A stretch of 64,000 bases of DNA from Rhodococcus sp. ARC_M6 (GTDB lineage Bacteria > Actinomycetota > Actinomycetes > Mycobacteriales > Mycobacteriaceae), in contig NZ_JALGQH010000001.1 in the NCBI RefSeq assembly GCF_022810305.1, forward strand, positions 62,001 through 126,000. The letters are read 5' to 3'. Both the position numbers and the translations under genes were made by a program. Below are positions 15,000 through 23,648 of the stretch, in pieces. Each line of letters begins with the position of its first letter. Position 1 is the stretch's first letter. The notes under the pieces were generated by a model. It was not told the DNA's origin, did no database searches, and saw only the letters and a program-made list of their open reading frames with translations.

Positions 15000-17303
15000 T
15001 CAGGATCCGAAGATGTTGCCCAGTGATCCGAACAGGCCGCCGCCGTTGCCGGGGGCGTCGGTGACTACAACGGTGCTTTGCTCTGTGGTCGAAGAGCCGA
15101 GGTGGCCCGGGGTGCCGCTGAAGACCGCGGTGATGTGGCTGGTGCCGGCAGTCAGGAAGATGTGCGAGAGCGTGGCCTTGCCGTTGACCAGTGCGACCGG
15201 ATCACCGATCAGTGTGTCGCCGTCCTTGAACTGGACGGTGCCACCGGCCGGGGTGGGGGAGATCGTGGCGACCAGATCCACGGCGAGACCTGTTGTTGCG
15301 GTGGGGAGCAGGGTCAGCACCGTAGTGGTGGCTACGTCGGTGGCGGTGGGTGCCGTCACCGTGATGGTGTGTACACCCGAGGTGGAGGTGACGAATCCGG
15401 TTGCACCGGAGTAGACGGCGGTGATGTTCTGGGCGCCGACGGTGAACTGCTCGGTGATGGAGGCATTGCCTTCGGAGTCAAGGGCGACCGGTGCGCCGAG
15501 GTCTTCGGTGCCGTTCTTGAACTGGACGGTTCCACCGGTCGGTACTGGTGAAACCTGTACTCCCAGAACTACGTCTGTGCCGGAGACTGCGGTGGCCGGG
15601 GCCGTCAGCACCGTGGTGGTGGCGACGTCGGCTGCGGTCACCGCGACGGTGTGCGGGGTGGAGGTGGAGGGCTGGAATTCTGCGGCGCCGGCGAATACGG
15701 CGGTGATGGAGTGGGTTCCGGCTGCCAGTGGTGCTGTGGTGGTGGCGTTGCCTTGGGCGTCGAGTTCGACCGGTGCGCCGAGGTTTTCGGTGCCGTTCTT
15801 GAACTGGACGGTGGAGCCGGCGGCCGGGGTGGGTGAGACGTTCACGTTCAGTGCGATATCGGTGCCGACGACGCCGGTGGTGTCACCGCCGACAGTGGTG
15901 GTGGTTGCGACGTTGGCCGGGGTGACGGCGACGGTGTGTGGGGTGGAGGTGGAGGGCTGGAATTCTGCGGCGCCGGCGAATACTGCGGTGATGGAGTGGG
16001 TTCCGGCTGCCAGTGGTGCTGTGGTGGTGGCGTTGCCTTGGGCGTCGAGTTCGACCGGTGCGCCGAGGTTTTCGGTGCCGTTCTTGAACTGGACGGTGGA
16101 GCCGGCGGCGGGGGCGGGTGAAACGTTGACGGTCAGTGCGACATCGGTGCCGACGACGCCGGTGGTGTCACCGGTGACGGTGGTGGTAGTGGCGACGTTC
16201 GCGGGAGAAACCGTGATGTTGTGTGCATCCGAGGTCGAGGTGACGAATCCGGTTGCACCGGAGTACACGGCGGTGATGCTCTGTGCGCCGGTGGTGAACT
16301 GCTGGGTGATGGAGCCCTTGCCGTCAGCGTCGAGGGCGACGGCGGTACCGACATCAGAAGTGCCGTTCTTGAACTGGACGGTGCCGCCGACCGGGACGGG
16401 GGAAACCTGCACGTCGAGAACCACGTCCGCACCGGCGACTGCGGTGGCTGGGCCGGTCACAGCGGTAGTGGTCACGACGTCAGCCGCAGACACCGACACG
16501 TTTTGCGCTGCCGAGGTCGACTCGTTGGCTTTTGTCGTTCCCAGGAACTTCGCGGTCAGGCTGCGTGCGCCTTCCGCGGCTGGGGTCCACGCGAAGGTGG
16601 CAGTACCGGCGGCGAGGGTGCCTTCGCCGAGCTTGGTTGTGCCGTCGTAGAATTCGACGGGATTTCCGTCGGCTCCGCCGGTCACGGTCGCACTCAGTGC
16701 CGTCGACTGGCCAACCTTTGCGCCGGTGACCGGTGCGAGCGCTGTTGTCGAAACGTTCTTGCTCACCGAGACCGACGGGCCTTTGGTGGCGAAGGTACTG
16801 AAACCGAGATCGCCGTTGTAATCCATCCCCGTAACCAGCGGGACACCACGGGCGCAGTCGGCACCGACCTTGTACGAGAACACGAACGTGGCCGGCGTGG
16901 TGCCGCCGTTCGCGAAGTTGTCGACCACCCTCGCCAAGGTCGTGGTGGCCGTGGGGCTGCCGACCATTGCGAAGCCTGCCTCCGACGTCGAGGCGATCGC
17001 GTTGCCGTTGAGCTTGGCGGAATTAGGGACGTAGGTCAGACACGTCGGGTGGAAGTCCTTGACCATCCAGAGCAGTTCGGCTTCCTTGAATTGGGCCCGC
17101 TTGAAGGTGGTCGAGGAGGTGATGATCTCACCCTCGACCGGGGTTACGTTGCTGATGGTGCGGCTCAAGTTGGTGTTGCCGTCGGCCCAGCCAGTCGTTA
17201 GCGGTCCCGCATTTGCGACTCCACCGCCGATTGAGACCGCGAATCCAGCGGCCACAGCAAATGCGCTCAGGCCTCCGACCGCGCGAAGAGTGTTGCTCTG
17301 CAT
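15000..17303 (-). CDS. Secreted Ig-like repeat surface protein (inverted paralogue of 1929-3668)
   Basis: 767 residues, starting MQSNTLRAVGGLSAFAVAAGF. The signal peptide and N-terminal domain are about 90% identical to the protein at 1929, including the two Cys. Six Ig-like repeats follow, and the tail is GLFGSLGNIFGS. Repeats 3 and 4 are almost identical in DNA and protein (a 285-bp tandem duplication, 15637-16206). AAAGGG is 6 bp before the ATG. The long opposite-strand open frame at 15421-16650 is a shadow of the repeats. It is the largest surface protein in the window; an adhesive or structural role is inferred. Confidence 0.9.
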   Translation of the reverse strand: MQSNTLRAVGGLSAFAVAAGFAVSIGGGVANAGPLTTGWADGNTNLSRTISNVTPVEGEIITSSTTFKRAQFKEAELLWMVKDFHPTCLTYVPNSAKLNGNAIASTSEAGFAMVGSPTATTTLARVVDNFANGGTTPATFVFSYKVGADCARGVPLVTGMDYNGDLGFSTFATKGPSVSVSKNVSTTALAPVTGAKVGQSTALSATVTGGADGNPVEFYDGTTKLGEGTLAAGTATFAWTPAAEGARSLTAKFLGTTKANESTSAAQNVSVSAADVVTTTAVTGPATAVAGADVVLDVQVSPVPVGGTVQFKNGTSDVGTAVALDADGKGSITQQFTTGAQSITAVYSGATGFVTSTSDAHNITVSPANVATTTTVTGDTTGVVGTDVALTVNVSPAPAAGSTVQFKNGTENLGAPVELDAQGNATTTAPLAAGTHSITAVFAGAAEFQPSTSTPHTVAVTPANVATTTTVGGDTTGVVGTDIALNVNVSPTPAAGSTVQFKNGTENLGAPVELDAQGNATTTAPLAAGTHSITAVFAGAAEFQPSTSTPHTVAVTAADVATTTVLTAPATAVSGTDVVLGVQVSPVPTGGTVQFKNGTEDLGAPVALDSEGNASITEQFTVGAQNITAVYSGATGFVTSTSGVHTITVTAPTATDVATTTVLTLLPTATTGLAVDLVATISPTPAGGTVQFKDGDTLIGDPVALVNGKATLSHIFLTAGTSHITAVFSGTPGHLGSSTTEQSTVVVTDAPGNGGGLFGSLGNIFGS
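15637..16206 (-). repeat. Tandem 285-bp duplication (two Ig repeats)
   Basis: The units 15637-15921 and 15922-16206 are nearly identical, each encoding one 95-residue Ig-like repeat (GTENLGAPVELDAQGNA; AAEFQPSTSTPHTVAV). Confidence 0.85.
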
Positions 17304-17513
17304 CGTTTTCCCTTTCTTTGGGCGTCCAGGTAACAGCCCTGAAACGAGCGCCTAGACGAGCGTCCAGTTAATCGATCCGGCTCAAAGTAGCGCAATCGAC
17401 CAGCAATTAGGGAGAATCGCGATAATTACGGCAATTGGGAGAGCTGGGCAGTGCATTCATTCATGCGGCCGGACGTCTCGGGTGGCAGATTCGGTCGCGA
17501 GATCGGAGCAGGG

Positions 17514-17558
17514 TGTCAACTTATTTGCTGTCAAGTTGTTTGGAGTGCAACTGTTTTC
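17514..17558 (-). promoter_or_regulatory. 31-bp AACTTGACAG element, copy 5, with second half-copy
   Basis: On the minus strand GAAAA, then TGCACTCCAAAC, then AACTTGACAG (17558 to 17528). AAGTTGACA follows with TTGACA at 17519-17514, again exactly 15 bp further on. It lies 225 bp upstream of the gene at 17303, which mirrors copy 2. Confidence 0.65.
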
Positions 17559-17801
17559 AGGTCCCAGGGGGTCGATGGAGCAGTGTTCAGGCTATCGGTG
17601 ACGGTGGGCGCTCGCAGTCGACTATTCTAAAAATTCAACTGCCGGTTCATGACTGTCAGCCAGAGAATTGGTTGTGCGAAAGAATAGCTAGACGGATGGT
17701 TGCTGGTCAGCGCCCTTTTTGTCACCGGTCGTCGGCTGATACGGGCACGACCGACGGGCGAAATTGGGCCCGAACCGGCGGAGCCTGTACCTCGACGACA
17801 C

Positions 17802-17832
17802 CGCAGATCGTGCGATCTCAACAACTTGACAG
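17802..17832 (+). promoter_or_regulatory. 31-bp AACTTGACAG element, copy 6 (diverged 5' half)
   Basis: TGCGATCTCAAC followed by AACTTGACAG. The GAAAA part is absent. It lies 112 bp upstream of the phospholipase C gene, suggesting this gene belongs to the same regulon. Confidence 0.55.
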
Positions 17833-17944
17833 TGCCTCCGAGGAGCACAGTGAAAATGGCGATTTCGCCACTCCAACTGGACGATTGGTCTACAGTTCCG
17901 AAATTAGAAGTCCTGCACTGTATTGATCCGGCGATGGAGCCCAC

Positions 17945-20077
17945 GTGCCTTTGAATTCTCTTTCTCGACGAATGTTCTTGACCGCCGGCGCCGGCGCGGC
18001 AGCTGTCGCTGCCACCTCGATGCTGCCGCCGTCGCTGCAGCGCGCAATGGCTTCGCCGGTACCTCCGGGAGGACTCGACTCCATCGAGCACGTAGTCCTG
18101 GTCATGCAGGAGAACCGCTCGTTCGACCACTACTACGGAATGCTGCGCGGCGTAAGAGGATTCGGTGACCCCAACGCGTTGACGTTGCGGGGCGGGGGCT
18201 CCGCGTTGGAGCAGCCTGGACCGAACGGTCCGGTGCTTCCGTTCCCGATCCGGGACTCTGCCGCCGCGCAGCAGATGGACACCCAGAACGTCACCGGCCT
18301 CGACCACAGCTGGGACGGCGGCCACAAGGCCCTGGCGGACGGCTGGCACGACGGCTGGATCGAGGCCAAGACGGCCTCAACGATGGCCTACTACGACCGC
18401 CGCGACATGCCGTTCCACTACGAGCTCGCGGATGCGTTCACGATCTGCGACGCCTATCACTGCTCGGTGCCGACGTCGACCAGTCCGAACCGCAACTATT
18501 GGGTGTCCGGGTACACGGGATTCGAACCCGCCGGCCTGAATCCGTTGGGTTCGATGGATTCGTTGGGTTCGGCCGGGTCGTCGGAATCCGGAGGTCCCGG
18601 GGGTCGCGCCGTCACTAACGCCGCGTACAACCCCTGGCATGCCGGCTACGGGTGGACCACCGTTCCGGAGCGGCTGCAGGCCGCCGGCATCAGTTGGAAG
18701 ACGTACCAGGAGTGGGACAACTTTCAGGACAACAACCTGGAGTACTTCACCACCTTCAAGAAGGTGGCGGCTCAGCTACTCAGCGTGATCCCCTTCCAAG
18801 TGCAGACACTGGCCGGGCTCTACCTGGCGCTGCCCGAGTTGCCTGCTGCGGCACAGGACACGGCGGTGCGAGCCCTCGCGAATGCGGCGGACGGACTGTC
18901 TCCCGCCGACCGCGAGTTGTACGACCGCGCGCTGTATCGATCACGGCCGGGCACGCTTGCCGCCGAGTTCCGTAGGGATGCCGAGTCGGGCACACTGCCA
19001 CAGGTCAGCTATCTCGTTCCGTCCGAGGTTGATTCGGAGCATCCATCCGGATCGTCGCCGGCGGCGAGTGCGACGCTGCTGTACCAGGTGCTCGACGCGA
19101 TCGCTTCCGATCCGGCGCTCTGGGCGAAGACGGCCGTGATCGTCAACTTCGACGAGAACGATGGCTTCTTCGACCATGTGCCGCCGCCTCGTCCGCCGTT
19201 CTCGGTCGGTTCGGAGTGGGTGGGGGGTCAGCCGCTCGGGCTCGGTCCCCGGGTGCCGATGACGATCATCTCGCCGTGGACCGTCGGCGGATTCGTGTGC
19301 TCGCAGGTCTTCGACCACACGTCGGTGAATCAGTTCCTGGAGAGGCGATTCGGGATCACCCAGCCGGAGATCGATCCGTGGCGGAGGACGGTCAGCGGGG
19401 ACCTGACGTCGGCCTTCGACTTTGCGAACCCGCGAAGCCGGCCCAACCTCGTCCGCCCGCAGCCCACCCCGCCGCTCGAGCCGAGGTGGACCCCGACCCC
19501 ACCGGCCTTGCAGCACATGCCGGTGCAGGAGAGCGGTACCCGTCCCGCTCGGGCATTGCCGTATCAGCCGGACGCGTATGCGACCGTGGACTCCGGTGCG
19601 CATTCTCTGACGGTGCACCTTGTCAACGGCGGTGCCGAGTCGGCGCACCTGGCCTTGTATCCCTACGCGGGGGAGTTCGACCTACCGCGGCACTACGACG
19701 TCCTCGGGGAGGCTGACGACACCGTAGCCCTCGAGGGTTCGCAATACAGCCTGACCCTGTTGGGCCCCAACGGTTTCAGACGCGAATTTGCCGGGTCGAT
19801 CGACGGCGCGGCAGCTGCGCTCGACGTGTCCACCCGGGTCGACGCGTCGGGGGGAGTAGTCGATGTGACTGTGGCTAATCCAGGTTCCCGCGAACTGACC
19901 GTCGTGATCGGCGGACAGAGTCGTCTGATCGCGGCAGGCGGTAGCGCGTCGTGGACGGTGCTGTCGGTGGACGGCTGGTATGAGGCTGACGTGACCGTCG
20001 GCGAGGACCCGGACTTCCGCCGCCGGCTCGTCGGACATATCGAGAACGGCACCAGCAGCGTCAGCCAACAGGCATGA
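17945..20077 (+). CDS. Phosphocholine-specific phospholipase C, Tat-exported
   Basis: Twin-arginine signal (LSRRMFLTAGAGAAAVAA, residues 6-23). A phosphoesterase domain follows with VMQENRSFDHYYG (54-65) and NFDENDGFFDHVPPP (401-415). The C-terminal part (about 500-700) has the two beta-rich repeats typical of bacterial PLC (DUF756). The 710-residue length matches the non-haemolytic PlcN/PlcB-like family, which releases phosphocholine or similar head groups from lipids. GTG start at 17945 with GGAG upstream. Together with the adjacent endoglycoceramidase this suggests extracellular lipid head-group removal. Confidence 0.93.
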   Translation: MPLNSLSRRMFLTAGAGAAAVAATSMLPPSLQRAMASPVPPGGLDSIEHVVLVMQENRSFDHYYGMLRGVRGFGDPNALTLRGGGSALEQPGPNGPVLPFPIRDSAAAQQMDTQNVTGLDHSWDGGHKALADGWHDGWIEAKTASTMAYYDRRDMPFHYELADAFTICDAYHCSVPTSTSPNRNYWVSGYTGFEPAGLNPLGSMDSLGSAGSSESGGPGGRAVTNAAYNPWHAGYGWTTVPERLQAAGISWKTYQEWDNFQDNNLEYFTTFKKVAAQLLSVIPFQVQTLAGLYLALPELPAAAQDTAVRALANAADGLSPADRELYDRALYRSRPGTLAAEFRRDAESGTLPQVSYLVPSEVDSEHPSGSSPAASATLLYQVLDAIASDPALWAKTAVIVNFDENDGFFDHVPPPRPPFSVGSEWVGGQPLGLGPRVPMTIISPWTVGGFVCSQVFDHTSVNQFLERRFGITQPEIDPWRRTVSGDLTSAFDFANPRSRPNLVRPQPTPPLEPRWTPTPPALQHMPVQESGTRPARALPYQPDAYATVDSGAHSLTVHLVNGGAESAHLALYPYAGEFDLPRHYDVLGEADDTVALEGSQYSLTLLGPNGFRREFAGSIDGAAAALDVSTRVDASGGVVDVTVANPGSRELTVVIGGQSRLIAAGGSASWTVLSVDGWYEADVTVGEDPDFRRRLVGHIENGTSSVSQQA

Positions 20078-20157
20078 TGTGGCGACGAGTAATCAAGTCC
20101 AGATCTAAATCCCTAGTGGGACAGGTTGATCAATCAGATCGTTTAGTAGGAGGTTCT

Positions 20158-21621
20158 GTGCGTCGAATACAGTTCGTATCACTTATCATGGCGGGTTCGC
20201 TCGCCCTCGGTGCCGGTGTTGCTGCGGCACAAGGCAGTTTGGCGTCATCAGGTGGAAGTGACGTTGCGCCGTCCTACATTACGGACGACGACGGCCGTTC
20301 CCTGATCCTGCGAGGGTTCAACACCGCCTCCAGCGCCAAGAGCGCACCGGATGGCATGCCGGACTTCACCGAGGCGGACCTCGACCGCGAACAAGCCGAC
20401 ATGGGAACGAACTTCGTGCGTTTCCTGATCTCCTGGCGCTCCGTGGAACCCGCACCAGGACAGTACGACCAGGCATATCTGGACCGCGTCGAGGATCGGG
20501 TCAGCTGGTACGCCGAGCGCGGCTACAAGGTGATGCTCGACATGCACCAGGACGTGTACTCCGGTGCAATTACTCCGGCGGGCGACGGCGGCAACGGTGC
20601 CGGCAACATTGGCAACGGTGCACCGGCCTGGGCGACGTTTATGGACGGCCTCGCGGTGAAACCTCAGCCCCGCTGGGAGCTGTACTACATCCAGCCCGGC
20701 GTGATGCGCGCGTTCGACAACTTCTGGAACACCACCGGCAAGCACCCCGAGTTGGTCGAGCACTACGCGAACGCCTGGCAGGCAGTCGCCGAGCGTTTTG
20801 CAGGCAATGACACCGTTGTGGCGTACGACTTGATGAACGAGCCCTTCGGCGGTTCCATGCAGGGTCCGTCGTTCGAGGCCGGACCGCTCGCAGCGATGTA
20901 TCAGCGGACCACCAACGCGATTCGTCAGGTCGACCAGGACAGCTGGGTATGTGTCGCCCCGCAGGCTATCGGTGTCAACCAGGGACTTTCCAGCGGGCTC
21001 ACCAAGATCAACGACCCGCGTGCCGGCGAGCAGCGAATCGCCTACTGCCCGCACCTCTACCCGCTTCCCCTTGACCTCGGTGACGGGTACTCGGGTTTGT
21101 CACGCACCCTCACCGACGCGACTATCACCGCCTGGCGCGCCGACATCGAACACGTCGCCGGCGACGTACTCGGCGGCGTACCGATCATCATCGGAGAGAT
21201 CGGGCTCGACACCACACTGCCCGGAGCCACTGACTACATCGATCGTGTGTACACGAACGCTCGAGAGATGGGCGCAGGTGTCGCGTACTGGTCCAGTGAT
21301 CCCGGCCCCTGGGGTCCGTACCTGCCTGACGGATCACAGACGCTGCTCGTCGACTCTCTGAACAAGCCGTACCCCCGCGCGGTGGCGGGCACGCCCACCG
21401 AATGGTCGTCGACTGTCGACCGCCTTCAGTTGACGTTGACTCCGGACCCCGCAGTCACGGCACCGACTGAGATCTACTTGCCCGAGAGTGGGTTCCCCGG
21501 TGGCGTCAAGGTTGAGGGTGCTGACGTCGTGAACTGGGATCGCGACAGCCGATTGCTGACCGTCCGGACGGCAACTGGCGCACCTACCGCGACTGTCACG
21601 GTAACCCCAGCGGGTTCATAG
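20158..21621 (+). CDS. Endoglycoceramidase (glycoside hydrolase family 5)
   Basis: 487 residues from a GTG start preceded by AGGAGG (20148-20153). The frame is open to 20074, but the longer start lacks a ribosome site. The signal peptide ends near VAAAQG. The GH5 barrel shows DLMNEPFG with acid/base Glu228 and IIIGEIGLD with nucleophile Glu347, matching the positions known in Rhodococcus EGCase II (233 and 351). A C-terminal beta domain follows (about 400-487). EGCases cleave the glycan-ceramide bond of glycosphingolipids. The gene lies 80 bp after phospholipase C, probably on the same transcript. Confidence 0.92.
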   Translation: MRRIQFVSLIMAGSLALGAGVAAAQGSLASSGGSDVAPSYITDDDGRSLILRGFNTASSAKSAPDGMPDFTEADLDREQADMGTNFVRFLISWRSVEPAPGQYDQAYLDRVEDRVSWYAERGYKVMLDMHQDVYSGAITPAGDGGNGAGNIGNGAPAWATFMDGLAVKPQPRWELYYIQPGVMRAFDNFWNTTGKHPELVEHYANAWQAVAERFAGNDTVVAYDLMNEPFGGSMQGPSFEAGPLAAMYQRTTNAIRQVDQDSWVCVAPQAIGVNQGLSSGLTKINDPRAGEQRIAYCPHLYPLPLDLGDGYSGLSRTLTDATITAWRADIEHVAGDVLGGVPIIIGEIGLDTTLPGATDYIDRVYTNAREMGAGVAYWSSDPGPWGPYLPDGSQTLLVDSLNKPYPRAVAGTPTEWSSTVDRLQLTLTPDPAVTAPTEIYLPESGFPGGVKVEGADVVNWDRDSRLLTVRTATGAPTATVTVTPAGS

Positions 21622-21649
21622 CCGGCGGTTTGTCGCTTGACAATGTGAC

Positions 21650-21680
21650 GCCCTTGCCACGCTAGGCAATTGGCAAGGGC
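21650..21680 (+). terminator. Hairpin terminator
   Basis: GCCCTTGCCA (21650-21659) pairs with TGGCAAGGGC (21671-21680), 28 bp after the endoglycoceramidase stop. Confidence 0.75.
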
Positions 21681-21827
21681 GGCTAGGCATCAGTGGTTTA
21701 CGGCTCGGCGTACGTGAGATTGATCAGAATCTGACTTTTGCGTGTGTCGAGCCGTCGCTGAGATTGCTCGATTATCCAAAAATTACTAAGTACTGTGCTT
21801 TAGCAGCGATGGGGAGTTGTCATAACC

Positions 21828-22118
21828 ATGCGAATTGATCTCGGTGCGAGGGAAGTCGTCAGTGGGGTTGAAGAGATGACGGTCGATGCGGCGTTGCCGG
21901 AAGCAGCGGCTGTAACCAGTCGACCGATCGACGAGGAATTTCTCACTCCGAAAGAAGTCGCAGTTCTCTTTCACGTCAACTCCAAGACTGTCGGTCGGTG
22001 GGCGAGGACCGGAAAGATTCGATTCACAACCACCATCGGTGGACATCGTCGCTATCGCAGTGCGGAGGTGCATGCCCTTCTCCGTGCGCTCGCGCTTTCT
22101 CCCTCCGGTGACGGTTAG
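21828..22118 (+). CDS. BldC-like MerR-type DNA-binding protein
   Basis: 96 residues. The region LTPKEVAVLFHVNSKTVGRW...GGHRRY (residues 44-83) is the single winged helix of BldC/excisionase-type MerR proteins, which lack an effector domain and bind DNA cooperatively. An N-terminal extension of about 40 residues is not conserved; an internal ATG at 21876 is an alternative start. It is monocistronic and convergent with the end of the mce operon. BldC homologues control development or morphology in actinomycetes; here the role is unknown, but control of nearby surface genes is conceivable. Confidence 0.87.
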   Translation: MRIDLGAREVVSGVEEMTVDAALPEAAAVTSRPIDEEFLTPKEVAVLFHVNSKTVGRWARTGKIRFTTTIGGHRRYRSAEVHALLRALALSPSGDG

Positions 22119-22130
22119 GAACCTGAAGTA

Positions 22131-22178
22131 CGCGATTGAACGCGTTGTACTGCACCGCAACATTTTTGTCGGAATGAA
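22131..22178 (-). repeat. 48-bp copy of an internal segment of the MpaB-type gene
   Basis: 43 of 48 bases match 22703-22750 by eye (CGCGATTGAACGCGTTGTAC onward). On the minus strand it still reads HSDKNVAVQYNAFNR, against HSDENSAVQYNAFNR in the intact gene. It lies beyond that gene's stop, so it looks like a remnant of a second copy. Confidence 0.7.
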
Positions 22179-22193
22179 TAGGTGTTGGGCTGC

Positions 22194-23099
22194 CTACACG
22201 AGATTCTTGCTTCCCTTGATTCGACGACGAATGTCGCGCATCAGCATCGTATTGCCACCGTGACGAATGAACCTGGGAATGAACCGGTTGGCAAACGAGA
22301 CGAAGATGAACAGGTTCTCGAATCGGCGCCGATCGTCTTCGGTCCAGTCGAGTTGGAGTTGATTGCGATAGATCGGCGGAAGAAATCCGATTGTCAGGAA
22401 GCGCAGTAGATTTCGGAACGGAAGTCGTAGAGGCCATGCAATCATGCGCAGGCCTATGAGGTCGTTGAGGAACTGTTTTGTCCTCTCGTCCATCACAACT
22501 CGTTCGCAGCCGATGTTCCAGTAGCGCTCGAAATCTGCGCGCGTCGCCGGCCACATCTCTTCGGTCACCTGAAGGGTGGTCCCCAGCGTTGATGCCGACT
22601 GATAGAAAGCTTCGGCCTGTTCTTCGCTCATCTTGCCGTGCAGCAGTTGATGGCTGTCCTCGAATCCAATGAACAGGCAAGCGGCGACCCACATCTGGAG
22701 CTCGCGATTGAACGCGTTGTACTGCACCGCGCTGTTTTCGTCGGAATGAACATGACGATGGACGGAGTCCACAGCCTTTCGGTAGGCGATTCGCTCGGCC
22801 TCGGTGCCGAGAATGGCAACACTCAGATACTGCGTGGTGGAGCGGGCACGCTTCCAGGGATGGACCATCAAAGCACCCGACTCGACTTTGCTCTCCATCA
22901 CGCCGTACGCAACTTCGGGCCATCCGAGTTGCTGCACGACGTTGGCAGCAGCGCCTGCGAAGGACCAGAAGTCGAGTGCATCGGTGATGTTCGCGGGGGT
23001 CCTGGTCCACCGCTTGCGTTGCGTTGTAATGGTTATGCGCGTCTGATCCGTCGACAGAGATGATTCGGTCTGCGCCGAATCCAGGTACTTCGCGGGCAT
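22194..23099 (-). CDS. MpaB/latex-clearing-like oxygenase (DUF2236 family)
   Basis: 301 residues with features of the DUF2236/MpaB family, whose characterised members (rubber oxygenase Lcp, fungal MpaB') are haem-dependent oxygenases. Seen here: WSFAGAAANVVQQLGWPEVAYGV near the start, HPWKRARST, a mid-protein helix pair (AYRKAVDSVHRHVHSD), and the C-terminal helix pair VSFANRFIPRFIRHGG. No signal peptide. GGAGG precedes the ATG at 23099, which is 22 bp after the Mce-associated gene, so it is probably the last gene of the mce operon. The substrate is unknown; oxidation of the imported lipid is a reasonable inference. Confidence 0.82.
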   Translation of the reverse strand: MPAKYLDSAQTESSLSTDQTRITITTQRKRWTRTPANITDALDFWSFAGAAANVVQQLGWPEVAYGVMESKVESGALMVHPWKRARSTTQYLSVAILGTEAERIAYRKAVDSVHRHVHSDENSAVQYNAFNRELQMWVAACLFIGFEDSHQLLHGKMSEEQAEAFYQSASTLGTTLQVTEEMWPATRADFERYWNIGCERVVMDERTKQFLNDLIGLRMIAWPLRLPFRNLLRFLTIGFLPPIYRNQLQLDWTEDDRRRFENLFIFVSFANRFIPRFIRHGGNTMLMRDIRRRIKGSKNLV

Positions 23100-23120
23100 C
23101 GGTCCTCCGGAGTCGGTGGG

Positions 23121-23648
23121 CTATTTGGTTACGACGTTGTCCACAAGCCACTGGTTATCCGAGCGGACAAGACTGAGGACCATTCGATACTTCTGGGAGT
23201 TTCCCTGCGGCGTAGCAACATTCTTGGCTTCTTGGTCGACGAACACGAGAACTGTTGCTGAATCCGAGTCGACGCTTTCGATGCCGACGTTTGTCGCTGT
23301 TGCGGTCGCCTGACCCTGGCCGCCGGCAACGACGTCGCGAAGTGAGTCCACCATCGTCTTGTAGGTGCCGGCAAACGCCTCCGTGGACATGGACGCAATC
23401 GTGTCCTTGTTGGCGTCCAGATTCTGATAGTCGAAGGAGGACATAATGATCGAGTACTCACGTGCGGTATCCATTGCTTCGGTTCGCAATGAGCTTTCGG
23501 CGCGAGCCGAGAATATCTGAAACGCCAGGGCCGCGAGGGCTCCGACGAGCCCGATTGCCAGGATCGCAGTCAGGAAGGACGGTCGGCGTGGCTTCTCGGT
23601 AGCCTTGATGTCGACGATCTCGATCTGTGTAGTATCAACGGGGCCCAT
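23121..23648 (-). CDS. Mce-associated membrane protein
   Basis: 175 residues. A short cytoplasmic start precedes one membrane helix (FLTAILAIGLVGALAALAFQI, residues 25-45), followed by an extracytoplasmic NTF2-like domain (YSIIMSSFDYQNLDANKDTI...RMVLSLVRSDNQWLVDNV). This architecture is typical of the Mam proteins encoded after mceF, which stabilise the transporter. It overlaps mceF by 14 bp. Confidence 0.9.
   Translation of the reverse strand: MGPVDTTQIEIVDIKATEKPRRPSFLTAILAIGLVGALAALAFQIFSARAESSLRTEAMDTAREYSIIMSSFDYQNLDANKDTIASMSTEAFAGTYKTMVDSLRDVVAGGQGQATATATNVGIESVDSDSATVLVFVDQEAKNVATPQGNSQKYRMVLSLVRSDNQWLVDNVVTK

Larger units (their letters stand above)
17304..17944. other. Intergenic region with two divergent AACTTGACAG elements
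   Basis: 640 bases without a gene between a minus-strand Ig-repeat gene and the plus-strand phospholipase. The first 135 bases match, in inverted order, those in front of 1929. It holds an element on each strand (17514-17558 and 17802-17832). Confidence 0.6.

Noticed and set aside
15637-16206. CRISPR-like or insertion-sequence repeat
   Set aside because: The repeat is a 285-bp in-frame duplication of a coding domain with no spacers, ends or transposase.
15421-16650. 409-codon open frame on the plus strand
   Set aside because: Antisense shadow of the Ig repeats, with the same 285-bp periodicity as the true gene and no signal peptide.
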